Assembly: GCA_024663395.1 (NCBI GenBank)
Contig: JANFAH010000060.1
Span: 248,001 to 312,000, forward strand
DNA: 64,000 nt
Reading direction: 5' to 3'
Source of the DNA: Pisolithus tinctorius
Lineage: Eukaryota > Basidiomycota > Agaricomycetes > Boletales > Pisolithaceae
The translations under genes and the position numbers were made by a program. The notes under the pieces are model-generated. The model saw nothing but the letters and a program-made list of their open reading frames with translations. It did not search any database and was not told the DNA's origin. Below are positions 8,712 through 21,432 of the stretch, piece by piece. Position 1 is the stretch's first letter. The number at the start of each line of letters is the position of its first letter.

Positions 8712-11700
8712 TCATGCCCCGACCATCTCCATCTCCGATGCTGCATCCGCTTCCATCTCGTCTCCTTCCATGTCTATGACCTCCATCGTCATCCCATTGC
8801 CCCCTAACACACAGACGACCCTCCGGCCAACCCGTCCATTCACCGCCATTGAAATCGACCCGCTCTTGCACGCTGACAACCGGCGGCATTTCGTGATCGG
8901 AACCCCACCACCCATCAGCTGAATCATGCCGTCAGTAACAGCTCTCGCCAAAAACATGAGACTTACATGCCCCTCCCTCCATCGTTGCAACATATCCACA
9001 ATCATATCTTTTTGCGCAGGACCACTTACGTATTCTTCTGATTCCAGCCTTTGGTATCTCAGCATCGTGTAATTCATCGTACCGACATATATCGGACCTG
9101 GGTTTGTGGTTATGATTAAAATTTACACTGGGTATGGTGCCCACGCTGCTTACCCTGCCTTCCTTTGATCCGGTACACCAAAACAATCACATTGTCATCA
9201 AAAAATTCAGCATCCAGTATGTCAAGATCTCCGCCTTCATCGCCGTCCATCTCCACTGAACATTCCAAGATGGCAACTTCAAAACTTCCAGCCACCCTCG
9301 CGTACTGATCATATGGCATTCTACTTAGGCACACTATGTTGTGCACGTTGAGTTGCCAAACACAAGAAATCGAACTACTCACGAAGGGACTGTCCTTCCG
9401 AATTTAAAAGGGCGACAAGATACTGTAGGTTACCATTGGGCTGTGCACGCTGAACACAGTTGAACAACTCTTCGCAGAAAGAAAAACACCGTTCACCTCG
9501 TTGTCACGAATTACCCGGTGGCGAATAAATAGACAATTATTTTTAGGAGTAGGGCTTAATTCCTTCGCCTTAGTCAGTACAGCCGCACCATCAGCTGGCA
9601 CCGTTGCGGACCGGGCAGTGGCTGGGGAAGCTTGCGCGAAGGCTTGTTGGCACCGCATGGCCAATTCCTGTACTAGCACATCTAGATTTCTGTCTAGCTG
9701 TGAAAGCTCTATGCGCATGACATTCTACAGCAAACGACCCATTTCATGAGCAGCGTCGGATCCACTCGAAAGAAATGCCTACTGGTTGCCATGCAGTTTG
9801 TGAAGGATCCTGAAATGCGGTGCGGGCCAGTTCCAGTGCATCATCCAGGGATTTTGGGGTTTGTGAAGTGCAGAGATCACCGGGATTAAATTGAGGTGCT
9901 GACCCTGTAAACCACCGGTCGATTTGGCTGGCCATAAAACCGGACATTAAGTAGTTGTTCACTTCAAGTATATCATAGTCAAGGAAAGCCTGGGACTCTC
10001 CACTCATGTTAGCCACTGTCATCTCTTGCTCAAACTGTGAGACATAGTCGTATATGCAGATTCAAAGCACGAACCATACCGGATGAAATTAAGAAATTGT
10101 TTGAATGTCCTGAGTTCCTTCTTCGCTTCAGTAGCGAGCCATGCCGAAACAAATATGCCACGCTCCACAAGGCTCAGGCAAGTTACGATGTCGTTCGTAT
10201 TCAAACCAAACGGCGCAAGATGTGACCTGAGGAGATGTGGAGTTAATTAACGGCGGTTTTCTGGGAGCGCTCACATGAGTGACCATCCACGAATTTCATC
10301 GAGAACAATGTGGAGTCTCTGCAAGGCGGGGATAATCCGCATGTTCGAATAGTCGCACATTTTCGTCAGTGCGTCAGTAATCGCATTGTCCCACTTTTGA
10401 AGTGCCTACAAGGGTGTCAATTATCTAGGTGTCAGCTCTCCTGCCAGTATACTCACTCTGTCACTAGTCTGATCACTGCTGAGGATAAAGTCTGAGAGTC
10501 CCTCAGACATGGATCCCGTGACAAGAAAGCTAGTGAGTTCAAAAACAGCGTCAGGATCTTCTTCTGCGCAAAACAAGAAGTTAACTCGGGACACAAATCG
10601 CGGCTCAGATTAGTGCACTTACGGCCATACTCCTCCTTGAGCCTTTTTTCCAGAGATTCCACCCACGTCTTTCCAATTTCCCTTGCCCCGGTCACGGACG
10701 CTGAACCAAGCCAGGCTTCCTTCATCTCATCAAGAACACTCATAACATACCTCATCAACTCGCGCGCAGCGGAAGATAGTCGAGCGAATTCGCGGACGGC
10801 TGGAGTACCTAGGAGTGGAACATTGACGAGCATCGGCTGCATGCCAGCCGAAAAGAAATCGCCTTCAGGGCTTTCCGAGTGAAACAGGAGGAGCGGTGGA
10901 TTAGGATGCTTGTATAAGAATATAGGTGGATGCCCCCCTGGTAGAGTAACTGTTCCAAGGCAATAGGTCCCGGCTAGGAAGAGGTGGAGTCCACCACTCT
11001 GGTCAGCTAGGGCCAATAGACTATCCTCGTCTGTTTTGCGAAACAAATTATCCGCGCTGCCGCTTTTATGGTTTTCATCTGTTTGGTCTGGAGAGCTAAT
11101 AGAAATATCTTCCAGAATGGGTACTAAGGACGGCCATTGAGTAATCACGTCGGGGACCGATGTCTTTCGGGTACTCCTAGTCTGTGTCCCTTGGAAGGCA
11201 AAGAGGTCCGTCGCACTGTAAAAGGCGTCATCAAATGATCCTTCGCCGGCGAATGACTCACGTGACGTGTCTGCTTGTTTCTTTAAGGGGATCAAGCAAG
11301 GGTAAAATCTTCAGAATGGACAGTGCTGAGCCAGTCTGCTCGAGCTAGTTAAAGTACGAGAGATGCGCCGAGGGTAACAAGAACATACCTTCACCCCATT
11401 CCTCTTGAAAATGTCCGGAATGACATCGGTGGTGGACTCACTGAGCCCGGGAAACCACCAAGCCCCAACTATAGGGACAATTTGGGCTCCCCGACAGGAG
11501 TTTATAGAAAGAGAACGCTCGGTACGACCATCTTGAACGGAATGCATCGTGATTCTCCCGGATTCATGCACCACAGCGATGGTCTGTCCTAAGGCAAGAT
11601 AAGTTGAAATTCATAGAGGAGGTAATAAGCCTCCACCGTCTGGATGCCAGACAAGACTGGCAACAGTAGCAGGAACGTCGTCGGTTGCGATATCAACCTC

Positions 11701-11868
11701 CCACTTTCTGGAGCCCTGCAGTTTCCATAGACTAATTCTATCGCGTCCTCCCAGGCGAGCTATAAGAACGACGAGGTCTTTGTCCGGACAACAGGCCGAC
11801 GCTAACAAACGGCATGGCGAGGGCAACTTGAATGTCGCGAGAGACGCGAACGCGTTGCTGCTGTCCAT
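8712..11868 (-). CDS. APC4: Anaphase-promoting complex subunit 4
   Basis: APC4 is a scaffold subunit of the anaphase-promoting complex/cyclosome, the ubiquitin ligase that drives mitotic exit. The N-terminus (MDSSNAFASLATFKLPSP at 11868) begins a WD40-type propeller with repeat fragments ISLWKL, ASLVWHPDG and GQTIAVVHESGRI. The middle (10.4-11.3 kb) carries the helical APC4 platform: ELMRYVMSVLDEMKEAW fits the four-helix bundle. Later exons include LDYDILEVNNYLMSGFMASQID (about 9.97 kb) and the second propeller half, ending in an acidic tail (MEVIDMEGDEMEADAASEME) at 8712. Introns of about 50-60 nt are frequent, and the first intron joins DG|QTIAVV in phase. Identity rests on the order of conserved blocks rather than a full alignment. 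The C-terminal exon boundaries are approximate. Confidence 0.82.
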
Positions 11869-11956
11869 TTGACAGTAATGTGACTCCGCAAGGTGTTAAG
11901 CCGATCCCTTACCAAAACAGGTGAAACCTCCAGTAACTAATAGTGTAAGCGTGCAA

Positions 11957-14536
11957 CTACCGCCTTCCACCCTTCCGACTCATTCCACCAATCTTGTCCC
12001 CCTTTCTGGCACGTATGCCCTCTCTCCTCGCCTTCACTGATAGATCCTGAGCGAACGCGCTCCCAGCTCGCGAAGTGATTTTAGGTATCGCTTTTTTCCG
12101 TCCACCGGTTCTTGGTTGAATTTTACTAATCTTACCAGCTCTTGCTTCTCTTTTGGCCGATCGTATTGCAGCGTCTATCGCGCCCTTTTCACCCGATTCT
12201 TTTTCGGCGTCCAAAGCTATTTTACGGCGCTTGGCCTTTCTCGAGAGTCCAGCGTACTTTTCCCTCTTGGGCTGTGCAATTCCGTGGAGTGAGTGTTACT
12301 TTGCGTTGCCAATCACACTCACTTTGGAGGAGTCGCTAGGTGGCACACCTGCGTGTTTCTGCTTGTCTGCGGCTGCGAGACAGCTCAGAATTCAGTCTAG
12401 ATTTACCACCTCAAAAGCTTTACCTGCTGCTCGCGCCTTGTCCTTCTCAGTTTGGAACCAGGTTCTTCGAGGCCTTGAAAAGATCTCTGCCTCGTGCTCA
12501 AGCATATTCTGGCCTTTTTTCAACTCCATCTCCGCCTGTCGCAACTGCCAGGAACGTTGTAAATCAGAAACACATTCACGATAAACATTCCTCCTACGTA
12601 CCCGCTTCTCTTCTTTCTCTTCCTGCAAAACCACCACGACCTCATTCTTCAACTCCCTTACCTTGTCAGCCCACCTCCGCAAGATTTCAGGAGGTACAAT
12701 CCGATGTCGAATGTTGTCGTCCCCAGCGTTATGCTTAATCACGGATTTAAGCAATTTACGATCCCCTTCTCCAACCAAGGTCACGGACCTGTACAATTCA
12801 GCAAAAATAACTCCGACGCTGGAAATCACGTACCGCCCGCATTTCCCAGCTCGCGCTGTCCGACCGACGCGGTGAAGGTATTGTTCAAATTGGCTAGGCA
12901 TGTCGTAATTAATGACAGTTTCGATGCCTTTGATGTCAAGTCCACGAGAAGCTAGATCGGTGGCCATCAGAAAATCGGCCTGACCATCACGGAAGGACTG
13001 GAGAGCTTTCAAACGCTGTCCACGCGTTAATACAGGTAGTGGAATCGTACAGAGGAGTTACCTGCTCTTGTGAAAGGTCACCATGCAGTTCTTCGGCATT
13101 CATGTCCAGCAGACCGAACAGCACCCGCACTTGATGAGCGAGTTTCTTGCTCCGAAAGAATATGATGACCCGCTGCCTAAATATTCGCTTGCAAAGTGTT
13201 ACCAGCAACGCTGTCCGATCCGCCTCTTTCTCGGCGCGGACGCGGACGAACTCTTGAATCAATTCCCTAGCGGTTGTTCGTTTCGGATCAACAAAGAGGC
13301 GCACTGGTTTTTTTAATGACATTTTCACCAATTCGTCGACGGAATCTGTCATGGTAGCAGAGAACAACATCGTCTGGCGAGAAGCAGGACAGGATTTGAT
13401 AATCTCGTTTAGCTCGTCCGCAAACCCTTCAGACAGCATGCGATCCGCTTCGTCCAGTACAAGCACGTCAAGGGCATCTAAAGTGAAAGAAGGCGAGTTG
13501 CGGAGGTGATCTATTAGGCGGCCTGGAGTCGCGATAACAATATCAGGCCGCGCACGCAAAGCGACTTCCTGAGATTTGAGTGAGAGACCCCCTGTAACAA
13601 TTCACACATTTCAGGCGGAGACACGGAAAGGAGTTGTGTACATACCAGCCACAAGGCAAAACCGGATGTCTGTATAGGCCGAAAGCTTTGATCCCACCTC
13701 AAAACATTGTACTGCAAGCTCTCTGGTCGGCACAAGAATGAGACAACGGGTGGCAGCAGCATGTATGCCCTTTTCTCGGTATAAAAGACGTTCCAGGATC
13801 GGAATGGTGAACGCCGCTGTTTTACCTGACCCGGTGACCGCATTCCCCACGACGTCCTTACCCAAGAGGGCAACAGGGATTGCAGCGGCCTGAATTGGAG
13901 TGGGTGACACGAAACCGAGGCTAGTCAACGCTCTTTGTAATGGGCGTGAAAGGTTCATGGTGAGGAAGGAGGAATGGGAGTCCTGGGGTGTCACAGTGTC
14001 AAAAAATTCCGCTTTACGATCTTCGTCTGCTTCAAGTACGCTTTCCGAGTGGCTTGAGGAGTCGCCGTCTTCGCTGATCGTGTCGTGTTGCCAGTCCAAT
14101 GAGGAATCGCCAGAATCTGTGTCACCACTGCTTGGTTCATTTTCCTCTTCAGATTCATCCGAAGTCTCGGAAGCCATTCCATCCTCAGTGTCGTCGTCGC
14201 TCCCGCTTTGTGAACTGTGCTCGCTCGATCTTTTCCTTTTACTGACATGCTTAAGTTTTCGTCTCTCAATAATTTCATCGACAGAGACAGAGTTCTGCCA
14301 GACGTCAATATGATAAAAACGGTTGGTGAACTGGCACTGACGAGCCCTGGCTTTAGTACATTGTTCACAATGTCTGTTGTCTCGTCCGGATGAAATATAT
14401 CTGTGGACGGGTCGCCCGACAGGTCGAAATGAAAATCAGCATTGAGTTGGACCTCTTCGCGTTCGTCATGGGCCTTCTTGGAGCGCTTCTTGACTCGGCT
14501 TTCGTCATCAGAGTCTATGGTCATGATAAAATCCAT
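11957..14536 (-). CDS. DRS1: DEAD-box RNA helicase of the Drs1/DDX27 family
   Basis: Drs1/DDX27 is a nucleolar ATP-dependent helicase needed for 60S ribosomal subunit assembly. The N-terminus is long, acidic and Ser-rich ([22 protein letters not shown]), as usual for Drs1. The helicase core contains the Q motif ([15 protein letters not shown]), motif I VTGSGKT, PTRELA, TPGRL, the DEAD box (VLDEADRML), SAT, the FFRSK block, [11 protein letters not shown] and [10 protein letters not shown]. After the core come a long Lys/Arg/Glu-rich coiled segment with [15 protein letters not shown] and a basic tail ([16 protein letters not shown]) ending at 11957, matching the Drs1 C-terminal extension. Several short introns interrupt the core. 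The ATG at 14536 starts [13 protein letters not shown]. It lies 88 bp upstream of APC4 on the same strand order but should be transcribed separately. Confidence 0.93.
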
Positions 14537-14760
14537 GGTGAAGGAGCCCCTGGCAGACCGAGAAGCAGGGAAACGCGGTTAAGTCAGCTCAAACTCGATC
14601 GATTTCCTTTTACGTGACTGTTTACTTCGACCTCGGGTTAGAAAGTGCAAAAATTCTTATGAATAATAACACGTATATAAGCATGCGACAGGGTATCCAA
14701 CAGTAAATAGAAAGCACGTTGGTGGTACAGCAGTTCAGTACGGCGTACAACGACATTGTT

Positions 14761-17700
14761 TCACCACTGGAATAACCGACGAATAAGGGTATTGTCTCTT
14801 GCATGCGGGAAGTGAGTATCATCACGAGAGAATGACCTGGGTAAACTCGGCACGAGAGGTTCATCCAAACTTGCCTCTGGAACTGGTGCTATCCTGGAAT
14901 TTTGCATCTGTACGATATGAGAATGACGGGAGCCTACGGCAAGGGCGACTGCCACTCACTCCTATTGACATTACGTATCCATTGAATACAAGGTCTCGTA
15001 TCTTGGAGCGTTCCCGGAAATTATAGTCGGTCGTCGTTTGGCATTGTATTTGGCATTGCGTGGTACATTGTATAAAGCGCCCAAGCATGCTAAATTTGCC
15101 CCAGTGAACTTTCTTAGGTTCTGTACGACTGAAATCAGGGTTTCCTTCGTGAGCGCGTATGAGATCCGACATGTGGACTTCACTGCAAAGGTACACATCA
15201 GGTTTTGGCTATGAAACAGTGAAGTGGTCAGTTACAGGGCTGGTATACATGCTCCTTTAGTATTCTTGAGAGCCATTCGATAGGCTTGGTGAGCGCCTCT
15301 CTGCTGCAACAAGACATCCCATGACAACAGATTTTTGTAATGGTCCGGATACTTGGATTTAAATGTCTCCATGGTGTCGTCACCCTGAAATGTGGAATTG
15401 TTGATGCCGGCGACGAACGCACGTAGAGCGGAGTAGTTGTTTAGGGCACGAAGCTTGTGGGCGATGTCGACGAACTTCTCAATTTGTTTAGCACGGTTCC
15501 TTGGTTTGTCGTGGCAGAGAATGAGAGACACAACCCTGATGCTCTTCAGGCCAGATCAGGCATGGAGTAGCATTGTGTTTCTCACCAGTCCCCTAAATAA
15601 TTTGATATTGCGTTAAACCTCGCGATGGTATCTGTCTCTGGATCTTTGCGACCCGGAACGATAGTATAACGTAGCCAATCTCTTGGCTTGATACAAACCT
15701 CGTCAGCTGCGGCCAACTATAAAAAACGAAAATATTACTTCTATTGCCATGAAAAACGATGCTTCGACCCGTGTTATCTCTTCCGCAATCTCAGAGCAGT
15801 CGTAATTTTGCAGCTCCTGCGAATGCTTAGAAAGTTCCTTCAGCAGCTGCTTCAGCGGGATGTCGGGAGAGTCAGCAACCGGTGTCGACACAGGCATGAT
15901 CAACGCCATCGCACTTAAAGGCAGGCTCTGTTTTCGCTCTCTCGAGCCAGAGCCTGTGGAAGCCTCGTAAGATGGTGTGACGGACGATTTGCTCGTCGAA
16001 GCTGAAGTTGACCCCGCAGCTAGCGACGACCCAAGCGTGTCATCTTCGCCGTCAGAAATACAATAGGGATCTTCAGTATCGTCCAATATGGGCTCTGCTT
16101 TCCGTGCCCATGCGGCATCAACATCGCGGACATTGGGTATATGCTCCAGAAATGGCAAGAAATCGGAACCATAATGGCAAAGATGGGTTTTGCGCAAAAT
16201 GGACTTTACTAACGCACTCAACGCTCCAGAGGTATCGGGAACAGCAAAGTCTTGAGGATAACGCTCAATCCAGGTTTGCAGCAGATGGCAGATCCTCAAG
16301 ATGATTATCTTCAAAAGATGCAACGAAAACTTCAGCAGGTGGCATACCTCATCTCAGCATAGCCTACAAAGCCTGAGTCACCTAGGGACTTGTCCAGTTC
16401 CCGCATACGCTTCTGCATGGCCAACAAGACGTTCCGAGGACTTGCGAACCTCCGATACGTAAGTAAGAAATGTGAGATGAAAGTTGGGTCTGGGAGTAAG
16501 ATGTAAGTTTCATCAAGAAAATAAAGCAGTCCAACATACCATCTCCACTAACGGCAAGGAATAGCAACTTGTCAAGCAATTCCTCTAGCGTGACATACTG
16601 GGCGGATCGCCTGGAGAGACTTAACTGAGGTTCGGAATGACCAAAACAGATAAACGCACGTTTCCTTCTCCTTCAGGAGCTGACGTTCTTCTTCATTAAG
16701 ACCGTTCGTCACGTCGCCAGCCCGCTGCAACGGTAAGACTGATCCTAGCTGCGTATTTACGGCAGCAGAAAGGTTATTCGTACTACGTGCACTTGACAAT
16801 TTTCGCTCTTCCGAATCTTGTGACTTGGGTTTCTCGTGCTCTGCGCGGAGATCCGAGGTCGAGCGTGCGCGAGTAGGAGAACCCGCAGATGAAGGGATGG
16901 GGATCGGGAGATTAGCTGTAGGCGAAAGCTGGAAGGAACCTGAGCGGTCTTGGGATGATGTATGATTCGGTGGTGCTGAGGACGGCGTGCGTGCCACGGA
17001 CGTCGAACCTCGACCCTCCCACAAAACGGCTGGCGCTGCAGCATCCGGTGTAGCAGAGTTTCCGAGGTCGATATCTGATACATAATATGAACACGCAAAA
17101 ACGATGGCTGGGTCAATGTACTCACTGTGTGTGCGGGCGAGCCACCGTAACATGTAGCCGAAAGCCTTCCTCATTTTTACCCTCCCAGTGTCACTGAGAT
17201 CCACAGCCGCCACCTGGATATCGTATTCAGCGAACAAATTCACGGGCATCGCTCGGTCGACTACTGGTTCCAAGTCGGATTTAAGGGCAATCGCGACAAC
17301 GCAATGTTTCATCGGGCTTATCAACCCTTCGCAATAGTAAGTCGCTGAGAGTGGTCTCGACGTAAATATGGACATACGAAGAAAATCGGGCACCGGAGCA
17401 AATGACGATGGATCCGCAGAATCGTAGCATACAAAAATGCCACCCACGGGAGGGAGTGTCGCGACGCTTGTAATATCGAGCTCGTAAACGCATACTACAT
17501 GAGGGAGAGATTCGCGCTTCGACGATTCCGACTTCCTAACATCTAAGCACAAAAGCTGAAGGACGAACAACTTGAATGTGCAGAGAGGACTTACAACAGA
17601 AGGGAGAGGATGATAGGCCGCTGGGCGCATTAAATAGTGCATCCAAGTTGCTCACCCCGTGAGACCGTGCATCTTCGGCGACAAAGGTAGACTTCCCGCA

Positions 17701-18618
17701 GCCAGGAGTGCCAACGACCGCGATGCGAAATTCCCTCGAGTGCAACTTGGGCGCCTCAATAAACACTAGTTGCTGTGAAGTAGACGGGAAACTCACTGAG
17801 AGTTGTGTCGTATCGATGAGTAGGGGCCGACTGCCAGAACTGTCGGTACTCCCTTGCAGGCCAAGACTACCGCTCCTGACACGGCCAGACATAACCTCCG
17901 TGATGGAGGAATGTCTCGGAAAAGATTGTAATGATGTGGTTGAATGCAGTCTTCGGCTGTCATCGTGAGGTAGCGGTTGGGCAAACGTAAAGGGGAGGGG
18001 AGGTTGTTGGTTGCGAGCAGGAAGCTTGAGATCACCAGGGCGTCGGGACGGGCGGGCCTGTTCACCGCCCTTGACTGAGGTTCGCCTACCTTTATCTATC
18101 GAACGTTTCAAGGGTGGCCAGGAATCGGATTCGAGGCCTTGGTCGATGGCGGAATCGTTGCCATCACTGGCAGTACTGACGCTGTGACCCCGCGAGCGCG
18201 CATATGGGGGTATGGTCTCCGGTTCACGGCGGCGGCGAGCGTCGATAGACAGTTCTGACCTACGAGCTCTTGACGAATCTGCGTTGGGAAGAGTGGCGTT
18301 CCTAGCACCTGTTGGCGAGGGTGGCACGGAGTCCTTGGGTTGGTGGACGCGTAGCGAGTCAGCTGAAGCAGATTTCTGGTGAATTTGTTGCTGGACGGAA
18401 TCGGCGGTGGAAGAACCGCTTGCACATGGTTGACTCTCTGGAGAATATGGCGTGGCGGGTGTTGAGGGCTGGGGGGCGGATCCGCCCGTGGCTGTTTGCG
18501 AGTGAAGACCGGGGGAATCGTGAAGAGCCGTGTCCGAGTCGTCAGGCATTTCAATGGGCGGGAGAGTTGGAATGGCAGGCAGTGAATGGGAGGAGTCGGT
18601 ACTTGTGTCAGTTGTCAT
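14761..18618 (-). CDS. Ras guanine-nucleotide exchange factor with N-terminal P-loop/Ras-like domain
   Basis: The first exon starts MTTDTSTDSS at 18618 and is about 300 residues of Ser/Pro-rich, probably disordered sequence. A P-loop then appears in a small-GTPase setting: FRIAVVGTPGCGKST (P-loop residues about 303-311). Downstream are GIFVCYDSADPSSF and VAIALKSDLEP, the latter in the place of the NKxD motif but without Asn, and a final VAAVDLSDTG strand. Another disordered linker precedes the RasGEF N-terminal domain (YVTLEELLDKLLFL) and the catalytic CDC25-homology domain (ITRVEASFFMAIEV; KQIEKFVDIAHKLRALNNYS; LIRAHEGNPDF). The C-terminus ends LIRRLFQW at 14761. It should promote GDP release from a Ras-type GTPase in cytosolic signalling. 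GTP binding by the N-terminal domain is uncertain because the G4 motif is degenerate. Confidence 0.87.
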
Positions 18619-18925
18619 GATGGCTGCATCCGCTGAGTCGCGGCTTCTGCTGGTGCAGCGATTAAAGCAGCCGAACGAGAGAGAGTGGCGAGCAATGCAA
18701 GATTAGCCTGCTGATGGCATATGAGAGATGGTTTAGACGCTCGCCGGTCGGGGAGAGGCCGACGCCGAGTATTGGAATCTCAATATTTCAATCATCTCAC
18801 TCTTCACAGTCACAACAGTCGTCGATTGGAAGGAGGTACTGGTACTGGTACTCTACTACTCATTTGTCTCGAGTGTGATAAATGGAAGAAAAGAATCGGG
18901 TATTTCACGGGTTCCATATATACTT
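18619..18925. other. Intergenic gap between PP2A-A 3' end and RasGEF start
   Basis: The gap contains the RasGEF 5' leader and the PP2A scaffold 3' UTR. A three-fold GGTACT-like direct repeat occurs near 18834-18852 (ggtactggtactggtactc). Nothing coding was recognised. Confidence 0.4.
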
Positions 18926-21145
18926 CTACCCTGAACACGGAATGAGAACCCGGTCGCACACGGCGGAAACGGATGCACAACTTACCTGACATCCCTATCA
19001 CAGACACCGCTTTTTGCAAGGCTCGCACCGAGAAATACCTCACATCAGCATCCCCATCATTCTTCTCCTGTTCCAACGTTGGAACGACTTTCTGTTTGAT
19101 AAATTCCCGGCCTTCTGCAGTGCTTCCGAATGTCGTGGCCAGAACCTCTAAGGCCTTGCAAACGTTGAATCGTATATTGGGAATCGGGTCCGCAGCAAGC
19201 TGCAGAAGAGGGCCGATAATCTCGCTTTGTATAATCGGTAACGTCAGCGAAGGTGAAATAGTCTAGCATGCCTCAAGTGAGTCCCGTGATAACCACCCTC
19301 AAAGGACAGACGTACCGCAATGGCCTGTACAGTCGTCATGCGATACAAGTAGTTAGGATGCTGCCCCATTCCCATAACTTTGGGAACAATGGCAACCCTG
19401 GCCCACTCAACCCCGAAGACCTCCGTCAATTTTTTCAGGTTGATGGTGGCGGCCTCGCGTATGCTGAAAACAGTATCACCTAGCCAGGACATGCACAAAT
19501 TTCCAAGCTGTTCGTCGAAAAAGGGCTTTCCGAGTTGGGTCGCAAGTAGAGGGATGTATTCTATAATCGCTTGCCGAACGCGCCACGACTTATCTTCGGC
19601 AAGTTCGAGAATCGCAGGAAGTAGACTATCAGACAGCAGTTCAATGTCAATTACTTGACAATCTTATGTTAGAGAATTTCATGCATGATAATGTGGTGCA
19701 CCATACCGCCGTTAACTGTCTGTAGTTTACTGATGACATTCAGTCGGACGTCAGCGGATTCATCCTTGAGTAGATGCAGGAAAAGAGGGAGAAGATTTTC
19801 AATAGTGGCTTCCCGGCCAAGGAGTGGTGCAAGTCCACTTATTTGGTTTGCCAACGCAGCTCTAACATGCTGAGAGGTGTCGTGTGACAGGTCACGCACA
19901 CAAGGGACGATACGAGCCAGGATAACCTCCCTGTCCAGCAGTTTCGAGAAACCTGATAGTCAAAGGGACTTGTTTCAGCTTCACGCGAAAAATATGACCG
20001 CCCTCACCTGGAATCTGTCCAGCAGCTGCAGTGCGGACCTCAGCTTCGTTATCTTTTAATAGCTGCACACATTGGCCGATCAACTCCTCCCTAACGAGTT
20101 CTACACCAACAGCCTCAGCCAGCTGAATCGGGCGAACGTATTATCAGACTGCCGGATGGTTTAGACATACTCGTACCTCATTAAAGTGCGTTGCGGCCAT
20201 GTATCGCACCCTCCAACTCTTATCAGAGACGGTAACCCTTATTTGTTTCAGCAATTGCTCTTTTACCTCCTGTGGCGTGAGTTGTTGGGCGATGGTAATG
20301 AGATCTTCCACGGTTAACAGTCGCACCGAATCCTGGTCGTCACCATGAAGTCTGCGGTAGATTGGCAAGCCGTCCGTAAGGACATGTTGCTTGGACAAAG
20401 CCTTCACGAACGCCTAGAGGATGTGTCGCGTTAAAGTTCCATCAGAGGCCGTCTTTGGATGAACGTACCCCCAACGATCGCGCAGCGGCACGCCGTACCA
20501 TAGGCGTGTCGTCTGCGCCCAACGCGGAGAACCCCTTCCGTAATTCCTCCTGCAGTGCCGGCGACACCTTCTGATATACAGGGGCGTAGAGTGCAGCAGA
20601 GGAGGTTCGAGAGGTGAACCATTCGCCTTGTGACAGGCGCTTTAACAAAGGGATATAGTGTTCTTCGATCTGAAGAGGAGACAGGACACCAGCTATCTTG
20701 GCAATAGATTCTGCCGCCTATGATTTCCTATATGATGCTATTCCAAGAAATAAGAAATAAGAAACATACCTTGTCCCGAACTAGAGTTTCTTCCACGGCA
20801 GAGAGATTTTCGAGGGGGCCCAGGAGAACATGTGCATGCTGGGGTCCACCGATATACTCCTCGAAATCTCGGCCTAGTTCCTCCGCAAGGGCCAGTAATA
20901 CTTCATCTTCGTCATCGACAGAGTCCTGGAGGAAGGGAATGAGCTCATTCCGTGCACGATCTGGTCCCAGGGCAAGGGCTATCGTGGGTATGCTGTGGAT
21001 AGCATTGAGTCGCAGTTGAACCTCGTCCGAGCGCAACTCGTCAATAAGCACGGCAATTGGCGCGATCTAAGCAGAGTGTAGATAAGCTAAGGCACCTATT
21101 GAAACTCGAGGGACACACGTCGTCTACGTTGAATGCTTGATCCAT
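18926..21145 (-). CDS. TPD3: Protein phosphatase 2A 65-kDa scaffold subunit A
   Basis: This is the PP2A structural A subunit, a solenoid of 15 HEAT repeats that joins catalytic and regulatory subunits. The start at 21145 encodes MDQAFNVDD, spliced over a 52-nt intron to [23 protein letters not shown], the canonical N-terminal repeat. HEAT repeats continue through all exons, for example [28 protein letters not shown]-type blocks, [11 protein letters not shown], and [11 protein letters not shown]. The expected size is about 590 residues. The end reads [28 protein letters not shown]. The last coding exon is only GG plus TAG (18930-18926) after a 55-nt GTAAGT...TTCAG intron. Retaining that intron would instead add about 50 unrelated residues. 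Many 45-60-nt introns separate repeats. Confidence 0.93.
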
Positions 21146-21432
21146 CGAGGCGCTGGAACAAAACGGTGAGGAGGATTCAGAATCGGAGAGAAGGAACGCC
21201 GAGCTACACGGAGAATATCGTGATATTGATCCTTTATGATTGGTTGCAAGATGGCGGGCAGTCTAAGAAAGAATGCTAGGAGATTCTGTCGACTTGAACA
21301 AGGCGATCTTGGCTATGTAAGTGATGTGCGGTGATGTCCTTTTTTGGGAGATCCATCAACTTGTCTACGCAACTGACTAAGTCATCGCAAGTACTAGTAC
21401 TTCAGGGGAACGACCATCGTCGCAAGGGAAAG
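21146..21432. promoter_or_regulatory. Divergent promoter region, PP2A-A / hexose-6-phosphate epimerase
   Basis: A 287-bp gap between the divergent start codons of PP2A-A (-) and the epimerase-like gene (+). It should hold both promoters. No specific sites were identified. Confidence 0.45.

Noticed and set aside
18834..18852. Triple GGTACT repeat as a microsatellite or regulatory array
   Set aside because: Only three units; too short to call a repeat locus.
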